Positions 8,572 through 18,723 of a stretch of 64,000 bases of DNA are shown one piece after another. Source of the DNA: Loigolactobacillus binensis. Lineage in GTDB: Bacteria; Bacillota; Bacilli; Lactobacillales; Lactobacillaceae. The first letter of the stretch is position 1. Every line of letters starts with the position of its first letter. The notes below the pieces were generated by a model. It saw only the letters and a list, made by a program, of their open reading frames with translations. It was not told where the DNA came from and did no database searches. The DNA lies in contig NZ_BJDN01000011.1 of NCBI RefSeq assembly GCF_005405165.1, positions 1-64,000 of the forward strand, in the 5' to 3' direction. A program made the position numbers and the translations under genes.

Positions 8572-8677
8572 TAACCAGTTCCGCTTTGTTCTAACTAAAC
8601 TTTAGCGCTTTGAAAATCAACTACCTGCTTTAATGTGCTGATCATGTGCACTAAATACACGCAAACCATAAGGTAAT

Positions 8678-8725
8678 AAAACAACAGCCACCTTCAAATT
8701 GATCTTGAAAGGGGGCTGTTGTTTT
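8678..8725 (-). terminator. intrinsic terminator of the reductase gene
   Basis: AAAACAACAGCC pairs with GGCTGTTGTTTT, extended by an inner CCTTCAA/TTGAAAGG. T-runs flank both sides, so it stops the minus-strand gene and shields it from the R2 side. Confidence 0.8.
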
Positions 8726-8752
8726 ATCGTTTTTTACTGTTTTGAATATGAT

Positions 8753-9289
8753 TTATTGGTGATCGACGGCGTAAGTTAATTCCACTAAGCGGCCGATCTT
8801 TTTAGTCGCGATCAGATTTAATGGGACGTCCTTTAAATTGGTATTCAGTAACGGGGTGCCGGTGCCTAGTAAGACAGGCGCGATCGAGATGATCAATTTA
8901 TCAATTTCGTTAGCTTTAAGTAACTTGGCAAATAGATCGGGACCGCCGACTAGCCAAATATCGCCGCCTTTTTCTTGTTTCAATTGGCGAACGAATTCAA
9001 CCACATCACCGGCGACAACGGTTGCGCGGTCTTCAGTATCATGCATGGTCGTTGTGAAAACAAAACTTTGTTTGTCGCTGTATGGGTAGCTACCAGCCCG
9101 TTTTGTGGCCCGGGTATACGTTTTGCGGCCCATAATAACGGTCTCGACACGGCTGTAGAAATTTTGAAAGGCGCTGTCTGCTTCTGTTGTGTTGAGCTGT
9201 TGTAACCAAGTCATGGTGCCATCGCTTTCGGCAATATAGCCGTCAAGACTTTGAATCAGATATAAAAGAACGTTGCGTGTTTCTGCCAT
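8753..9289 (-). CDS. dihydrofolate reductase family protein (RibD C-terminal-like)
   Basis: A 178-residue NADPH-dependent reductase domain of the RibD/YyaP type: SLDGYIAESDGTMTWL, VIMGRKTYTRA and the nucleotide-binding GGDIWLVGGPDLFAKLL near residue 115, closing with SIAPVLLGTGTPLL. These proteins are not the main cellular DHFR and their substrates are mostly unknown. The frame could open at a GTG at 9298, but that is part of the GGGGTGA ribosome-binding site. Monocistronic. Confidence 0.88.
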   Translation of the reverse strand: MAETRNVLLYLIQSLDGYIAESDGTMTWLQQLNTTEADSAFQNFYSRVETVIMGRKTYTRATKRAGSYPYSDKQSFVFTTTMHDTEDRATVVAGDVVEFVRQLKQEKGGDIWLVGGPDLFAKLLKANEIDKLIISIAPVLLGTGTPLLNTNLKDVPLNLIATKKIGRLVELTYAVDHQ

Positions 9290-9426
9290 AAATTTCACCC
9301 CGTTAATTTTTCTTTTAAACGCAATACAGATCGCAAAGGCTATCTTTGCCGACCTGCGGACACTAAAGCTACAGTTAGGTAATCATTGAAATTATTTCCC
9401 AGGCTACCTTAAGTTAATTATATCAC

Positions 9427-9438
9427 GAAAGCGCTTTG
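9427..9438. promoter_or_regulatory. cre-like palindrome
   Basis: GAAAGCGCTTTG is close to the palindromic cre form GAAARCGYTTTC. It lies between the divergent reductase (minus) and metallopeptidase (plus) genes, about 85 bp before the latter's ATG. The rest of this 234-bp gap holds a hairpin near 9330-9357 (CAGATCGCAAAG and its near complement), which I cannot match to a known riboswitch. Confidence 0.5.
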
Positions 9439-9523
9439 ATTAATATGCATAGCTTGGTTCACAAGCGGACCGCGCTTTGCTAGAATGGAACATGACAGGT
9501 AAAAAGTGGAAGGAAGCGCAGCG

Positions 9524-10480
9524 ATGACAGAAGAATATGCACCAGCAGTAAATAAATTAATTGATGAGGCACGCCATGTGCTTAAACGTAAGGTCATGGT
9601 GCAGCTGGGCACCAAGGCGGTCGGCTATATTCGCCACGGTCAATCACGGCAAGTCGAACATCCCGATGGTGATATTACGATCAATGTGACCGACACCACC
9701 AACGTTGACTATACCTTGAGCCATGAATTATTGCATTTATTATTAGCGCATCACGATTATCCGCAGATTCGGTTTGACCTGACGACAGGTAAGGACATGA
9801 TGGATCGACAATTATGGGCGACCGCCATTGAACTATACAATGTGGTGACCCACGTGATCATTGGCGCGCAGCAACGTGATCTTGGTTTGGTGGACGAGCA
9901 AGTCCGGGAACAATATTTAGAGGGTATTTTAGCGGAAATTCCGGCGGAAGAAAAGGATGATCATATGATCGTTTTCCGTGTACTGGCGTTGCTGGATACA
10001 CTCGTCTTTTTTGAAGGGGAATCGGCGCGTTTTGAACAACAGTTTGAGCGTCAGTACCCGCAGGCCTTTGCCGGTGCCCGCGAATTATACGCGGTGATCG
10101 CGGCCAAACCGATTGATTCGCCCTTTACATTTCGCCGGGCGGTGGTCAATTTATTCGCGGCCTTCGATCCATGGTTGGCTAGTGTCGGCTTGCAACCGAC
10201 CAATCATAATCAGTTGATCACACTGGACGGCGTTTTTTCCAAGCGCCAAGAACGTTTGGAAATGCGCCAGGTATTTGAAATTTTGCATTCAGAATTAAAT
10301 ATTCGGGCCAACGGGCAGTCAGCCTATATTGGCTTAGGCAAAAATGATCAGCAAAATACATTTGTGATCGCTGCGCCGGCAGGTGAAACTGAAAGTGCGG
10401 CGTATTTCAAAAAGATCTATGATCAATCCGTGCAGACCTTCATGCAGGAACAGCACATCACGTTCATAGAAAGGAAATGA
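9524..10480 (+). CDS. IpaB/EvcA-like protein with a zinc-metallopeptidase motif
   Basis: The 318-residue product has the motif SHELLHLLLAHH, an HExxH zinc-binding site, near residue 70, and a later helical region. Lactobacillus homologues carry the uninformative name IpaB/EvcA family. No signal peptide, so probably cytoplasmic. The frame is open from a GTG at 9506, but the GGAAGGAAG site points to the ATG at 9524. The stop is four bases before the sirtuin start, so the two are cotranscribed. The substrate is unknown. Confidence 0.8.
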   Translation: MTEEYAPAVNKLIDEARHVLKRKVMVQLGTKAVGYIRHGQSRQVEHPDGDITINVTDTTNVDYTLSHELLHLLLAHHDYPQIRFDLTTGKDMMDRQLWATAIELYNVVTHVIIGAQQRDLGLVDEQVREQYLEGILAEIPAEEKDDHMIVFRVLALLDTLVFFEGESARFEQQFERQYPQAFAGARELYAVIAAKPIDSPFTFRRAVVNLFAAFDPWLASVGLQPTNHNQLITLDGVFSKRQERLEMRQVFEILHSELNIRANGQSAYIGLGKNDQQNTFVIAAPAGETESAAYFKKIYDQSVQTFMQEQHITFIERK

Positions 10481-10484
10481 GTAG

Positions 10485-11171
10485 ATGGTTGATTTAAAAG
10501 CGGCCATTCAGACGGCAAAATTTGTCACGTTTTTAACTGGTGCTGGCGTTTCCGTACCTTCCGGAATCCCGGATTATCGTTCGAAAAATGGCCTTTACGC
10601 CCATCAACAAAATCCAGAATACTTACTGAGTACGGACAATTTGCAGGCGCACCCGGCGGATTTCTATCAATTTGTGAAGTCGAGTATGTATTATCCCCAG
10701 GCTAAGCCGAATGTGATCCACGAAAAAATGGCGGCGATCAGTAATCAAAAGGGTGCCATCGTGACGCAAAATGTGGACGGCTTGCATACTGCCGCCGGCG
10801 CTAAAAATGTGGTGGAGTTCCACGGCAATCTATACCGTATTTATTGTCAGCACTGCCACCAAAGCTTTGACTATCAACAATATCTAAAAAGTGATCGGCA
10901 CGCTGCCGACGGTGGTATTTTGCGGCCGGACATCGTTTTATACGGCGAAGCTTTGTCCCAGCAGGCGATCAGTCAGGCGATCACAGCGGTGGGCCAAGCC
11001 GATTTGATCGTGATCTGCGGGACGTCATTTCAGGTCGCGCCGTTTTCGCTGCTGGTTAATTATGCCCAGCCAGGGACCCGCGTGATCGCCGTTAATGAAC
11101 AAAAACTGATGCTGCCGTTTAAATTTGAGATGATCCAGGCGGATGCCCAAGCCATTTTTGCGCAACTTTAA
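10485..11171 (+). CDS. Sir2-family NAD-dependent protein deacylase
   Basis: A sirtuin of 228 residues: GAGVSVPSGIPDYRS binds NAD, TQNVDGLH follows, and the catalytic His is in VVEFHGNLY. It would remove acyl groups from lysines using NAD. The zinc-binding module is incomplete: the first pair CQHC is present, but where the second CxxC is expected the sequence reads DRHAADGGILRPDIVLYGE, without cysteine. Cotranscribed with the metallopeptidase; no obvious terminator precedes the following R2 repeat. Confidence 0.9.
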   Translation: MVDLKAAIQTAKFVTFLTGAGVSVPSGIPDYRSKNGLYAHQQNPEYLLSTDNLQAHPADFYQFVKSSMYYPQAKPNVIHEKMAAISNQKGAIVTQNVDGLHTAAGAKNVVEFHGNLYRIYCQHCHQSFDYQQYLKSDRHAADGGILRPDIVLYGEALSQQAISQAITAVGQADLIVICGTSFQVAPFSLLVNYAQPGTRVIAVNEQKLMLPFKFEMIQADAQAIFAQL

Positions 11172-11313
11172 GTTCGTGGATTTGATTGCAGGCTGTGTGC
11201 TATGAGTTTTCAGCATAGGCTGACGCAGTGTAACTATCACAATTAAAGGCTTTAACTAATTTTTAGAATTTTGAAGTTTTTGAAGCTTGGTTGGAACGAA
11301 GCAGCGCTAGTTA

Positions 11314-12010
11314 GATTCCATTCCGGGACGCGAGGACGGAACGCGTGGCGGTTTGGCGAGCTAACTTTTCCAGTTTAAAACAAAAGCGGGTGGAAAAGTG
11401 GATCTCGCCAATACCGCATGGTTCTAAATGGTAAAGCCCACCATTAAGAACTATCGACACAGCTGATCCTCGCGTCCCTCCATTCCATCTGGCTGCAACC
11501 GAACATTAAAATGTTGTTTGTGTAAGCGGCGGCCATAGTAAAAACAGTTATACCATCAAGCGTAGTAGAGAAAGTTTATTTCCAGTGTTGCTTATAGTTA
11601 ATGCTGCTACTCAACTTGAAAATTGCGAACTATTAGGGCCGTTAAGCCACACCTGATTGACTAATCAAACGATTAAATTGATCAACAGTTAATGTTCAAC
11701 CACTGCCAAGGTGGAATGGAGGCGCTGGCGTATCAGCTGTGTCGAAGGTGCTTGATGACCGAATTGTGGTCATTTAGCACTTTGCGCGCTTGACAAGATC
11801 CATTTTCTTTTCCGACTGATTTTTAATCGGAAAGAAAATTAGCTTGTCAACGCGCCACTATCGCCCGTTTTTAGAAACTAAATTTAGCAAACATTTGTTG
11901 TTTGAACGTGTTCGCTAAACAGAACGTGCTTCCCGTTGTCGATTGGACTAAGCCAAAAACCGGCAAGTCCAAGTCGCACGCGTTCCATACGTCAGCGCCG
12001 GAATGGAACC
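11314..12010. repeat. R2 modular palindromic repeat, copy 2 (697 bp, inverted)
   Basis: Reverse-oriented relative to copy 1: GATTCCATTCCGG opens the GACGCGAGGA-closed module (11314-11492, hairpin motif 11354-11410), the core follows (about 11493-11715), and the GGCGCTGGCG module (about 11716-12010, hairpin motif 11792-11848) holds one submodule C instead of two. The flanks extend the inverted repeat: GCGCTAGTTAG before it and CTAACTAGCGC after it. No submodule D insertion is present. No coding potential. Confidence 0.85.
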
Positions 12011-12138
12011 TAACTAGCGCTTCGTTTAAATAGCAACATGGCCGAGATCAGCAGTTTTTTGGCAGTCCATCGGCGCTAATTTTGGTGTCAATGAGCGCTA
12101 AAAACTAATTAAAAGCGCGTTTACCCACCAGGTCTAAC

Positions 12139-12167
12139 TTGTTTTGCGCCGCTAATTTGCTTAGAAT
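12139..12167 (+). promoter_or_regulatory. promoter of the chorismate mutase gene
   Basis: -35 TTGTTT (12139-12144), a 17-bp spacer and -10 TAGAAT (12162-12167). The -10 box matches at 5 of 6 positions; the -35 box is weaker. It lies about 35 bp before the chosen ATG. Confidence 0.55.
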
Positions 12168-12201
12168 TAAAACTAACTTAAATTTGGATGGTGAAATTAA
12201 C

Positions 12202-12489
12202 ATGTTAGAAGCTGAACGTCAAGAGATCAATGCGATTGATGCCCAATTAACGGCCTTATTTGAAAAACGTTTGGCTGTGGCCCATAAAATTGCCACGGTC
12301 AAGTACCAGAATCAATTACCGTTGACCAATGTTTTACGCGAGCAGGAAGTGATCAAGCAACAAACGGCGGCCTTAGCCGATCCGCAATTAGCACCGTACC
12401 TCACTGATTGGTACCGCACGACCATGCTGATCGCGAAACAGTACCAAGCACACGTTATCAAAGGGCTGCAAAACGACACCCAAGCTTAG
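12202..12489 (+). CDS. chorismate mutase (AroQ type)
   Basis: A short all-helical protein of 95 residues with the AroQ pattern: ERQEINAIDAQLTALFEKRLAVAHKIATVK, then LREQEVIKQQ. It converts chorismate to prephenate for Phe/Tyr synthesis. The frame is open from 12139, but the GGATGGTGA site and the family N-terminus select the ATG at 12202. Followed after 36 bp by a Nudix gene. Confidence 0.88.
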   Translation: MLEAERQEINAIDAQLTALFEKRLAVAHKIATVKYQNQLPLTNVLREQEVIKQQTAALADPQLAPYLTDWYRTTMLIAKQYQAHVIKGLQNDTQA

Positions 12490-12525
12490 GTATGCTAAAA
12501 TTTAATTAAAGGAAGCGCTGATCAA

Positions 12526-13011
12526 ATGGCTTATAAATACACTTTAGCGTTACTTCACTACCAGGGACAATTGCTAGTGCTTAATCGGCGAAAACCACCT
12601 TATCCCGGCCAATGGAACGGCGTTGGCGGTAAATTGGAACCGGGTGAGGCACCTAGTGCAGCCGCTAAGCGCGAGATCTTTGAGGAAACTGGCCTTAGTG
12701 CCACTGCCTACAAGCTAAACGCTGCCGGCGTGATCGATTGGTTTATTGCTGGCGCTTATCAAGATAGCATTTATTTATACGTTGCCGAATTACAGCAGGT
12801 CGCGGTGACGGCCTATCCGCAGTTAATGCGGGAAGGCTTATTAAATTTTTGGCCAGTCACATGGCTGACGCGGCCGGATAACTTAGGGGTCGTTCCTGAT
12901 TTTAAGCGCCTGATCACTCCTGCTTTAGCCGGCAAGCAGCAGCGGTATATCACTAATTTTGTGGCTGAACAATTAGTTGATTTTTGGGTCAAGCCCTTGG
13001 ATCAGCCTTGA
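12526..13011 (+). CDS. Nudix hydrolase (MutT/8-oxo-dGTP type)
   Basis: A 161-residue protein with a full Nudix box, GGKLEPGEAPSAAAKREIFEETG, split around residues 34-56, preceded by the YPGQWNGVGG entry seen in 8-oxo-dGTP diphosphatases. It likely hydrolyses oxidised or non-canonical nucleoside triphosphates; the substrate is not provable from sequence. An AAGGAAG site precedes the ATG. Cotranscribed with chorismate mutase on spacing. Confidence 0.88.
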   Translation: MAYKYTLALLHYQGQLLVLNRRKPPYPGQWNGVGGKLEPGEAPSAAAKREIFEETGLSATAYKLNAAGVIDWFIAGAYQDSIYLYVAELQQVAVTAYPQLMREGLLNFWPVTWLTRPDNLGVVPDFKRLITPALAGKQQRYITNFVAEQLVDFWVKPLDQP

Positions 13012-13055
13012 ATGCCAATAATTTTAAGCTTTAATAACAGAAAGGAAGTGTCGCC

Positions 13056-13517
13056 ATGCGTCTCGATTTTTCAGTAGCAGTCCATAGCCTGCTCTATTTA
13101 GAACAGAAGCAACCACGGTTAGTTTCTAGCCGTGAGCTGGCGGTTTCGATGGCGACCAATCCAGTGATGATCCGCAATATTTTATCGGTGCTGCATAAAC
13201 AGCATTTTATTCACGGTGTGGTCGGCAAAAATGGCGGCTACCAACTTGATCAGCAACTTGATCAGATCAACGTGGGTGCGCTTTACGATTTAACGATCCC
13301 GCCGACGATCAGTTATGCCCGCTTTACAACCGGTAATACCGCCGCGGTGGGGGATGGTAGTGAGATCAGCCGCAACATTGCCGAAACGCTGACCGATCTT
13401 TTTACCTTAGCCGATCAGGAATACCGTGCGTTCTACCATCAATTTACCATTGCTGATTTGAAGCAGGACATGCGCCAACATGGCTACTTTAAGTCGTTGA
13501 GTGCTAAGCCGCATTAG
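13056..13517 (+). CDS. Rrf2 family transcriptional regulator
   Basis: A 153-residue winged-helix regulator: MRLDFSVAVHSLLYLE, SSRELAVSMATNPVMIRNIL and VGKNGGYQL are the Rrf2 recognition and wing elements. It has no cysteines, so it cannot bind an Fe-S cluster as IscR or NsrR do; lactobacillus Rrf2 proteins of this type usually sense something else. GAAAGGAAG precedes the ATG. Targets are unknown. Confidence 0.88.
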   Translation: MRLDFSVAVHSLLYLEQKQPRLVSSRELAVSMATNPVMIRNILSVLHKQHFIHGVVGKNGGYQLDQQLDQINVGALYDLTIPPTISYARFTTGNTAAVGDGSEISRNIAETLTDLFTLADQEYRAFYHQFTIADLKQDMRQHGYFKSLSAKPH

Positions 13518-13645
13518 GAGGCGCACACGGCCGCTACATTTGGGTCAGAACCTGATGGCAATAGGTGCTTTGAACTGACTTTAAAATCGTGTGGCCCGCT
13601 AAAGCGCTGCTGCCAACGCCTATTAGGTACATTAAGGAGGAAACA

Positions 13646-13969
13646 ATGGCCCGTGAGGATCTGATCCTGGTATTACAATTGATCACCCAGCGTCTGCGCA
13701 ACGTGCGCCGTTTACAATTTACGCTTGATTTTCTGTTTGCGTATATTTTATTGCGGGTGCTCGCCAGCGGGCAGCAGCTAACTATTTTAAGCTTAGGCTT
13801 CACACGCGGGCACGCCTTGGCCGTGGCTTTTTTGCTGGCGCTGGTCGGGTTATGGTTACACCGTATCCGGCAAGGTTACCGCCGGAATGGTCAGGAAGTT
13901 ATTGTGCTCCTCGGCGAAGCGCGTGACCCACAAGAAGTACAGCTCTATCGCCAGTTTAAACGCTATTAG
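13646..13969 (+). CDS. small membrane protein of unknown function
   Basis: The 107-residue product has two hydrophobic segments (about residues 26-40 and 55-72) between basic regions (RLRNVRR and RIRQGYRR). No family recognised. An upstream frame from 13589 exists, but AAGGAGG is placed for the ATG at 13646. It sits 21 bp before the DUF72 gene and is probably cotranscribed with it. Confidence 0.65.
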   Translation: MAREDLILVLQLITQRLRNVRRLQFTLDFLFAYILLRVLASGQQLTILSLGFTRGHALAVAFLLALVGLWLHRIRQGYRRNGQEVIVLLGEARDPQEVQLYRQFKRY

Positions 13970-13990
13970 TCTTAGAAACGGGGGAAGAAA

Positions 13991-14833
13991 ATGATCACAC
14001 TTGGTTTGACGACTTGGAGCGAACACGGCAGTTTGTTACATGAAGGCCGTGAGCGCAAATTAACCTTGTCTGAATACAGTCAGTTTCTACCTTGTGTCGA
14101 GTTGGATACGCCATTTTATGGGATCCCGCGGCTAAGCTCTTTTGAAAAATGGGCTGCGGCAACACCGGCTAACTTCCAATTCATTGTTAAAGCGAATCAG
14201 ATCATGACCCGTCATCGCGGCCCGGAGACTGCTGGTGCCTTAAGCGAAGAAGAAGTTTTTGCCCACTTCAAACAAAATAGTGCACCATTAGTGGCGGCAG
14301 GTAAGCTCAAGACGATTCTGCTACAGTTTCCGCCTTTTTTTGGCGTCACCACAGAAAACGTTAATTACCTGCAAAAAGTCCGCACTTATTTAGGCACGTT
14401 ACCTGCGGCGGTTGAGTTTCGCAATCAAGTTTGGTACCAAGAAGAATTTCGCCAACAAATGCTCGGTTTGCTGCGGCGGTTGAATTTTAGCCACGTGATC
14501 GTTGATGAACCGCAAACCCCGACTGGCAGTGCGCCGTATTTTCCGGTGGCCACCAATCAGCTCGCAATTTTACGTCTACACGGCCGTAATTTTGCTGGCT
14601 GGGCCAATCAAGGCAAGGATTGGCGTAGTCAACGAACCTTGTGGCGTTACAGTCAAAGTGAGTTGCGCAGTTTTGTGCCGGACATTCAGCGCCTGACGCG
14701 GGAAACGCAAGAAGTTTGTGTGATCTTCAATAACAATTCTGGTGGTGACGCAGCGGATAATGCGTTGGCTTTACAAAAGTTATTAGGACTTGAATTTACC
14801 GGTCTAGCACCACAACAGATCGACTTGTTTTGA
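13991..14833 (+). CDS. DUF72 family protein
   Basis: A 280-residue TIM-barrel-like protein with DUF72 features: GLTTWSEHGSL, the CVELDTPFYGIP segment, AVEFRNQVWY and C-terminal VCVIFNNNSGGDAADNAL. The family is widespread and its function is not established; it has been linked by context to DNA metabolism. Here it is followed after 20 bp by a DNA glycosylase, which agrees with that link. GGGGGAAG precedes the ATG. Confidence 0.85.
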   Translation: MITLGLTTWSEHGSLLHEGRERKLTLSEYSQFLPCVELDTPFYGIPRLSSFEKWAAATPANFQFIVKANQIMTRHRGPETAGALSEEEVFAHFKQNSAPLVAAGKLKTILLQFPPFFGVTTENVNYLQKVRTYLGTLPAAVEFRNQVWYQEEFRQQMLGLLRRLNFSHVIVDEPQTPTGSAPYFPVATNQLAILRLHGRNFAGWANQGKDWRSQRTLWRYSQSELRSFVPDIQRLTRETQEVCVIFNNNSGGDAADNALALQKLLGLEFTGLAPQQIDLF

Positions 14834-14853
14834 ATTTAGAGGGGTTTTAAAAG

Positions 14854-15399
14854 ATGACAGAGCAACAACGCTGTAGTTGGGCGAATTCCAGCCCGGCCAT
14901 GCAGGCTTACCATGATCAGGAGTGGGGGCGGCCCACCCAGGATGATCAGGAATTATTTGAACGTTTATGCATGGAAACTTACCAAGCCGGTTTAAGTTGG
15001 TCCACGGTATTAAATAAACGGGCGGCATTTCACCGTGATTTTCATGATTATCAAATTCAGGCGGTGGCGGCGATGACACCGGCGGAAATTGCTGCGGCCA
15101 TGGATGATCCGGCCATTATTCGCAACCGCCGTAAGTTGGCGGCCACCGTGACGAATGCGCAGGCGTGGTTGAAAGTCGCCGCTGCTGAAGGCAGCTTTGC
15201 CCACTATTTTTGGGCGTTTATTGGGGTGCCACAACAACATGACGGCCAAACAGTGCCTACGCAGACGCCATTGTCAGCGCGCTTAGCCAAGGATTTGAAG
15301 CAACGCGGTTTCAAATTTATTGGGCCGGTGGCCGCCTATGCCTTTATGCAAAGCGTCGGTGCGGTTAATGATCATGAACTAAACTGTGCTTGGCGTTGA
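14854..15399 (+). CDS. tag: DNA-3-methyladenine glycosylase I
   Basis: Removes 3-methyladenine from alkylated DNA. The 181 residues contain YHDQEWGRPTQDD, QAGLSWSTVLNKRAAF and RGFKFIGPVAAYAFMQSVGAVNDH, all Tag signatures. The zinc ligands are in place: an N-terminal Cys (QQRCSW), an early His (YHDQEW) and the C-terminal NDHELNC pair. Length is normal. Cotranscribed with the DUF72 gene and followed by a terminator. Confidence 0.92.
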   Translation: MTEQQRCSWANSSPAMQAYHDQEWGRPTQDDQELFERLCMETYQAGLSWSTVLNKRAAFHRDFHDYQIQAVAAMTPAEIAAAMDDPAIIRNRRKLAATVTNAQAWLKVAAAEGSFAHYFWAFIGVPQQHDGQTVPTQTPLSARLAKDLKQRGFKFIGPVAAYAFMQSVGAVNDHELNCAWR

Positions 15400-15462
15400 G
15401 TTTCAGAGCGATGTTCAAAGTCTGGGGCAATCCGTTTTAATGTAAACGCTACGGCCACAGTC

Positions 15463-15488
15463 GCACTCAAAAGCTGAGTGCTTTTTTT
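15463..15488 (+). terminator. intrinsic terminator after tag
   Basis: GCACTC (15463-15468) pairs with GAGTGC (15476-15481) and is followed by seven Ts. The stem is short but the T-run is clean. Confidence 0.7.
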
Positions 15489-15490
15489 AA

Positions 15491-17644
<2,154 letters not shown>

Positions 17645-17651
17645 GTTTAAG

Positions 17652-17932
17652 GAGAGTATGACATAAGGCGCCCAGCTTTTGAGCATTAGCCTAGAGCGGC
17701 GAATAATTCACGTAGTGGATTATTTGACGATCGTAGCTACTACGCCACAATAGTGGTTGATTTTCGTACCGAAAATCTTAAATGTTTCGGACGTTGACCA
17801 TTCAACTAAGGCGAAAACCGCCAAGTTGAAACATGGCAAGCGGAAAAAGTTGCCTTATGGCACACGTTTTGGTTATATTGTTCGGAAGTACAAAGAAGGA
17901 GTTGGGCATAAGTTACTTATGTCACAACTCCT
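17652..17932. repeat. R1 structured repeat, copy 2 (long form)
   Basis: A 281-bp element between metG and tatD. It shares most of its sequence with copy 1 at 3628-3807, but about 100 bp is added between CGTAGCTA and the right-hand AAGCGG (about 17738-17836). The added part is itself hairpins: GATTTTCG/CGAAAATC, and ATGTTTC/GAAACAT enclosing CAACT/AGTTG and GGCG/CGCC. The right-end hairpin AGGAGTTG...CAACTCCT (17897-17932) is followed by TTATTTTT, forming a terminator-like end just before the tatD ribosome-binding site. Confidence 0.82.
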
Positions 17933-17949
17933 TATTTTTGGAGGCAGTT

Positions 17950-18723
17950 ATGCAAATTTTTGATTCTCATACCCATTTAAACGACGCGCCATTTAAAGGC
18001 CGAGAAAGTGCTTATATTCAGCACGCGCAGGAATTAGGGGTCACTAAAATGGCGATCGTTGGCTCCGATGCAGCCTTAAATCAAGGCGCATTGGCGCTGG
18101 CGGCACGTTTTGATAACTTATATGCGATTGTGGGCTGGCACCCTGAATTTGCCATGGACTATGATCAACAAGTGGCTGACCAGTTACGGCAGCAGTTGCA
18201 GCAGCCCAAGGTGATCGCGGTTGGCGAGATCGGGCTGGATTATCACTGGGACAGTGAACATCATCCGCAGCAACAGCGCGTTTTTCGTGAACAAATCGAA
18301 TTAGCCCGGGCGTTACATTTACCGATCTCCGTGCACACGCGGGACGCACTGGCCGATACCTACGCTATTTTAAAGGACGCCCATATTGATGAATACGGTG
18401 GGGTCATGCATAGCTTTAATGGCAGTGTTGAGTGGCTCAATAAGTTTTTAGCGCTGGGGATGATGATCTCTTTTAGCGGTGTGGTCAGCTTTAAGAACGC
18501 CCCGTTGGTTCATGAAGCGGCTAAGGCGGTGCCCAGCGATCGGTTGCTGGTGGAAACGGATGCGCCGTATTTAACACCGACACCGTACCGGGGCAAGCAA
18601 AACGAACCAGGTTATACTCGCTATGTGGTGGAAGCAATCGCCAAGCTCCGTGGGGTCAGCGTGGAAACGATCGCGGCACAGACTTATGCCAACACGACTA
18701 AGTTTTTTAAGGTGACGCCATGA
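17950..18723 (+). CDS. TatD family metal-dependent DNase
   Basis: A 257-residue TIM-barrel hydrolase: FDSHTHLND supplies the first metal ligands, VGEIGLDYHW the bridging Glu, ISVHTRDA a His and LLVETDAPYLTP the final Asp. TatD enzymes are 3'-5' exonucleases or deoxyribonucleases. The frame runs from 17833 through R1 sequence, but GGAGG at 17939-17943 selects the ATG at 17950. The 3' end overlaps rnmV by four bases. Upstream R1 terminator-like hairpin may limit readthrough from metG. Confidence 0.93.
   Translation: MQIFDSHTHLNDAPFKGRESAYIQHAQELGVTKMAIVGSDAALNQGALALAARFDNLYAIVGWHPEFAMDYDQQVADQLRQQLQQPKVIAVGEIGLDYHWDSEHHPQQQRVFREQIELARALHLPISVHTRDALADTYAILKDAHIDEYGGVMHSFNGSVEWLNKFLALGMMISFSGVVSFKNAPLVHEAAKAVPSDRLLVETDAPYLTPTPYRGKQNEPGYTRYVVEAIAKLRGVSVETIAAQTYANTTKFFKVTP

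Noticed and set aside
8333..8605. 90-codon plus-strand open frame
   Set aside because: It lies wholly in R2 palindromic sequence, lacks a ribosome-binding site, and the equivalent frame is broken or different in the other R2 copies.
9290..9523. Riboswitch before the reductase or metallopeptidase gene
   Set aside because: One hairpin is visible, but no conserved core of the THF, preQ1, FMN, SAM or other classes I know.
15441..15454. cre-like TGTAAACGCTACGG after tag
   Set aside because: The last consensus positions fail and it lies between a gene end and its terminator, not at a promoter.
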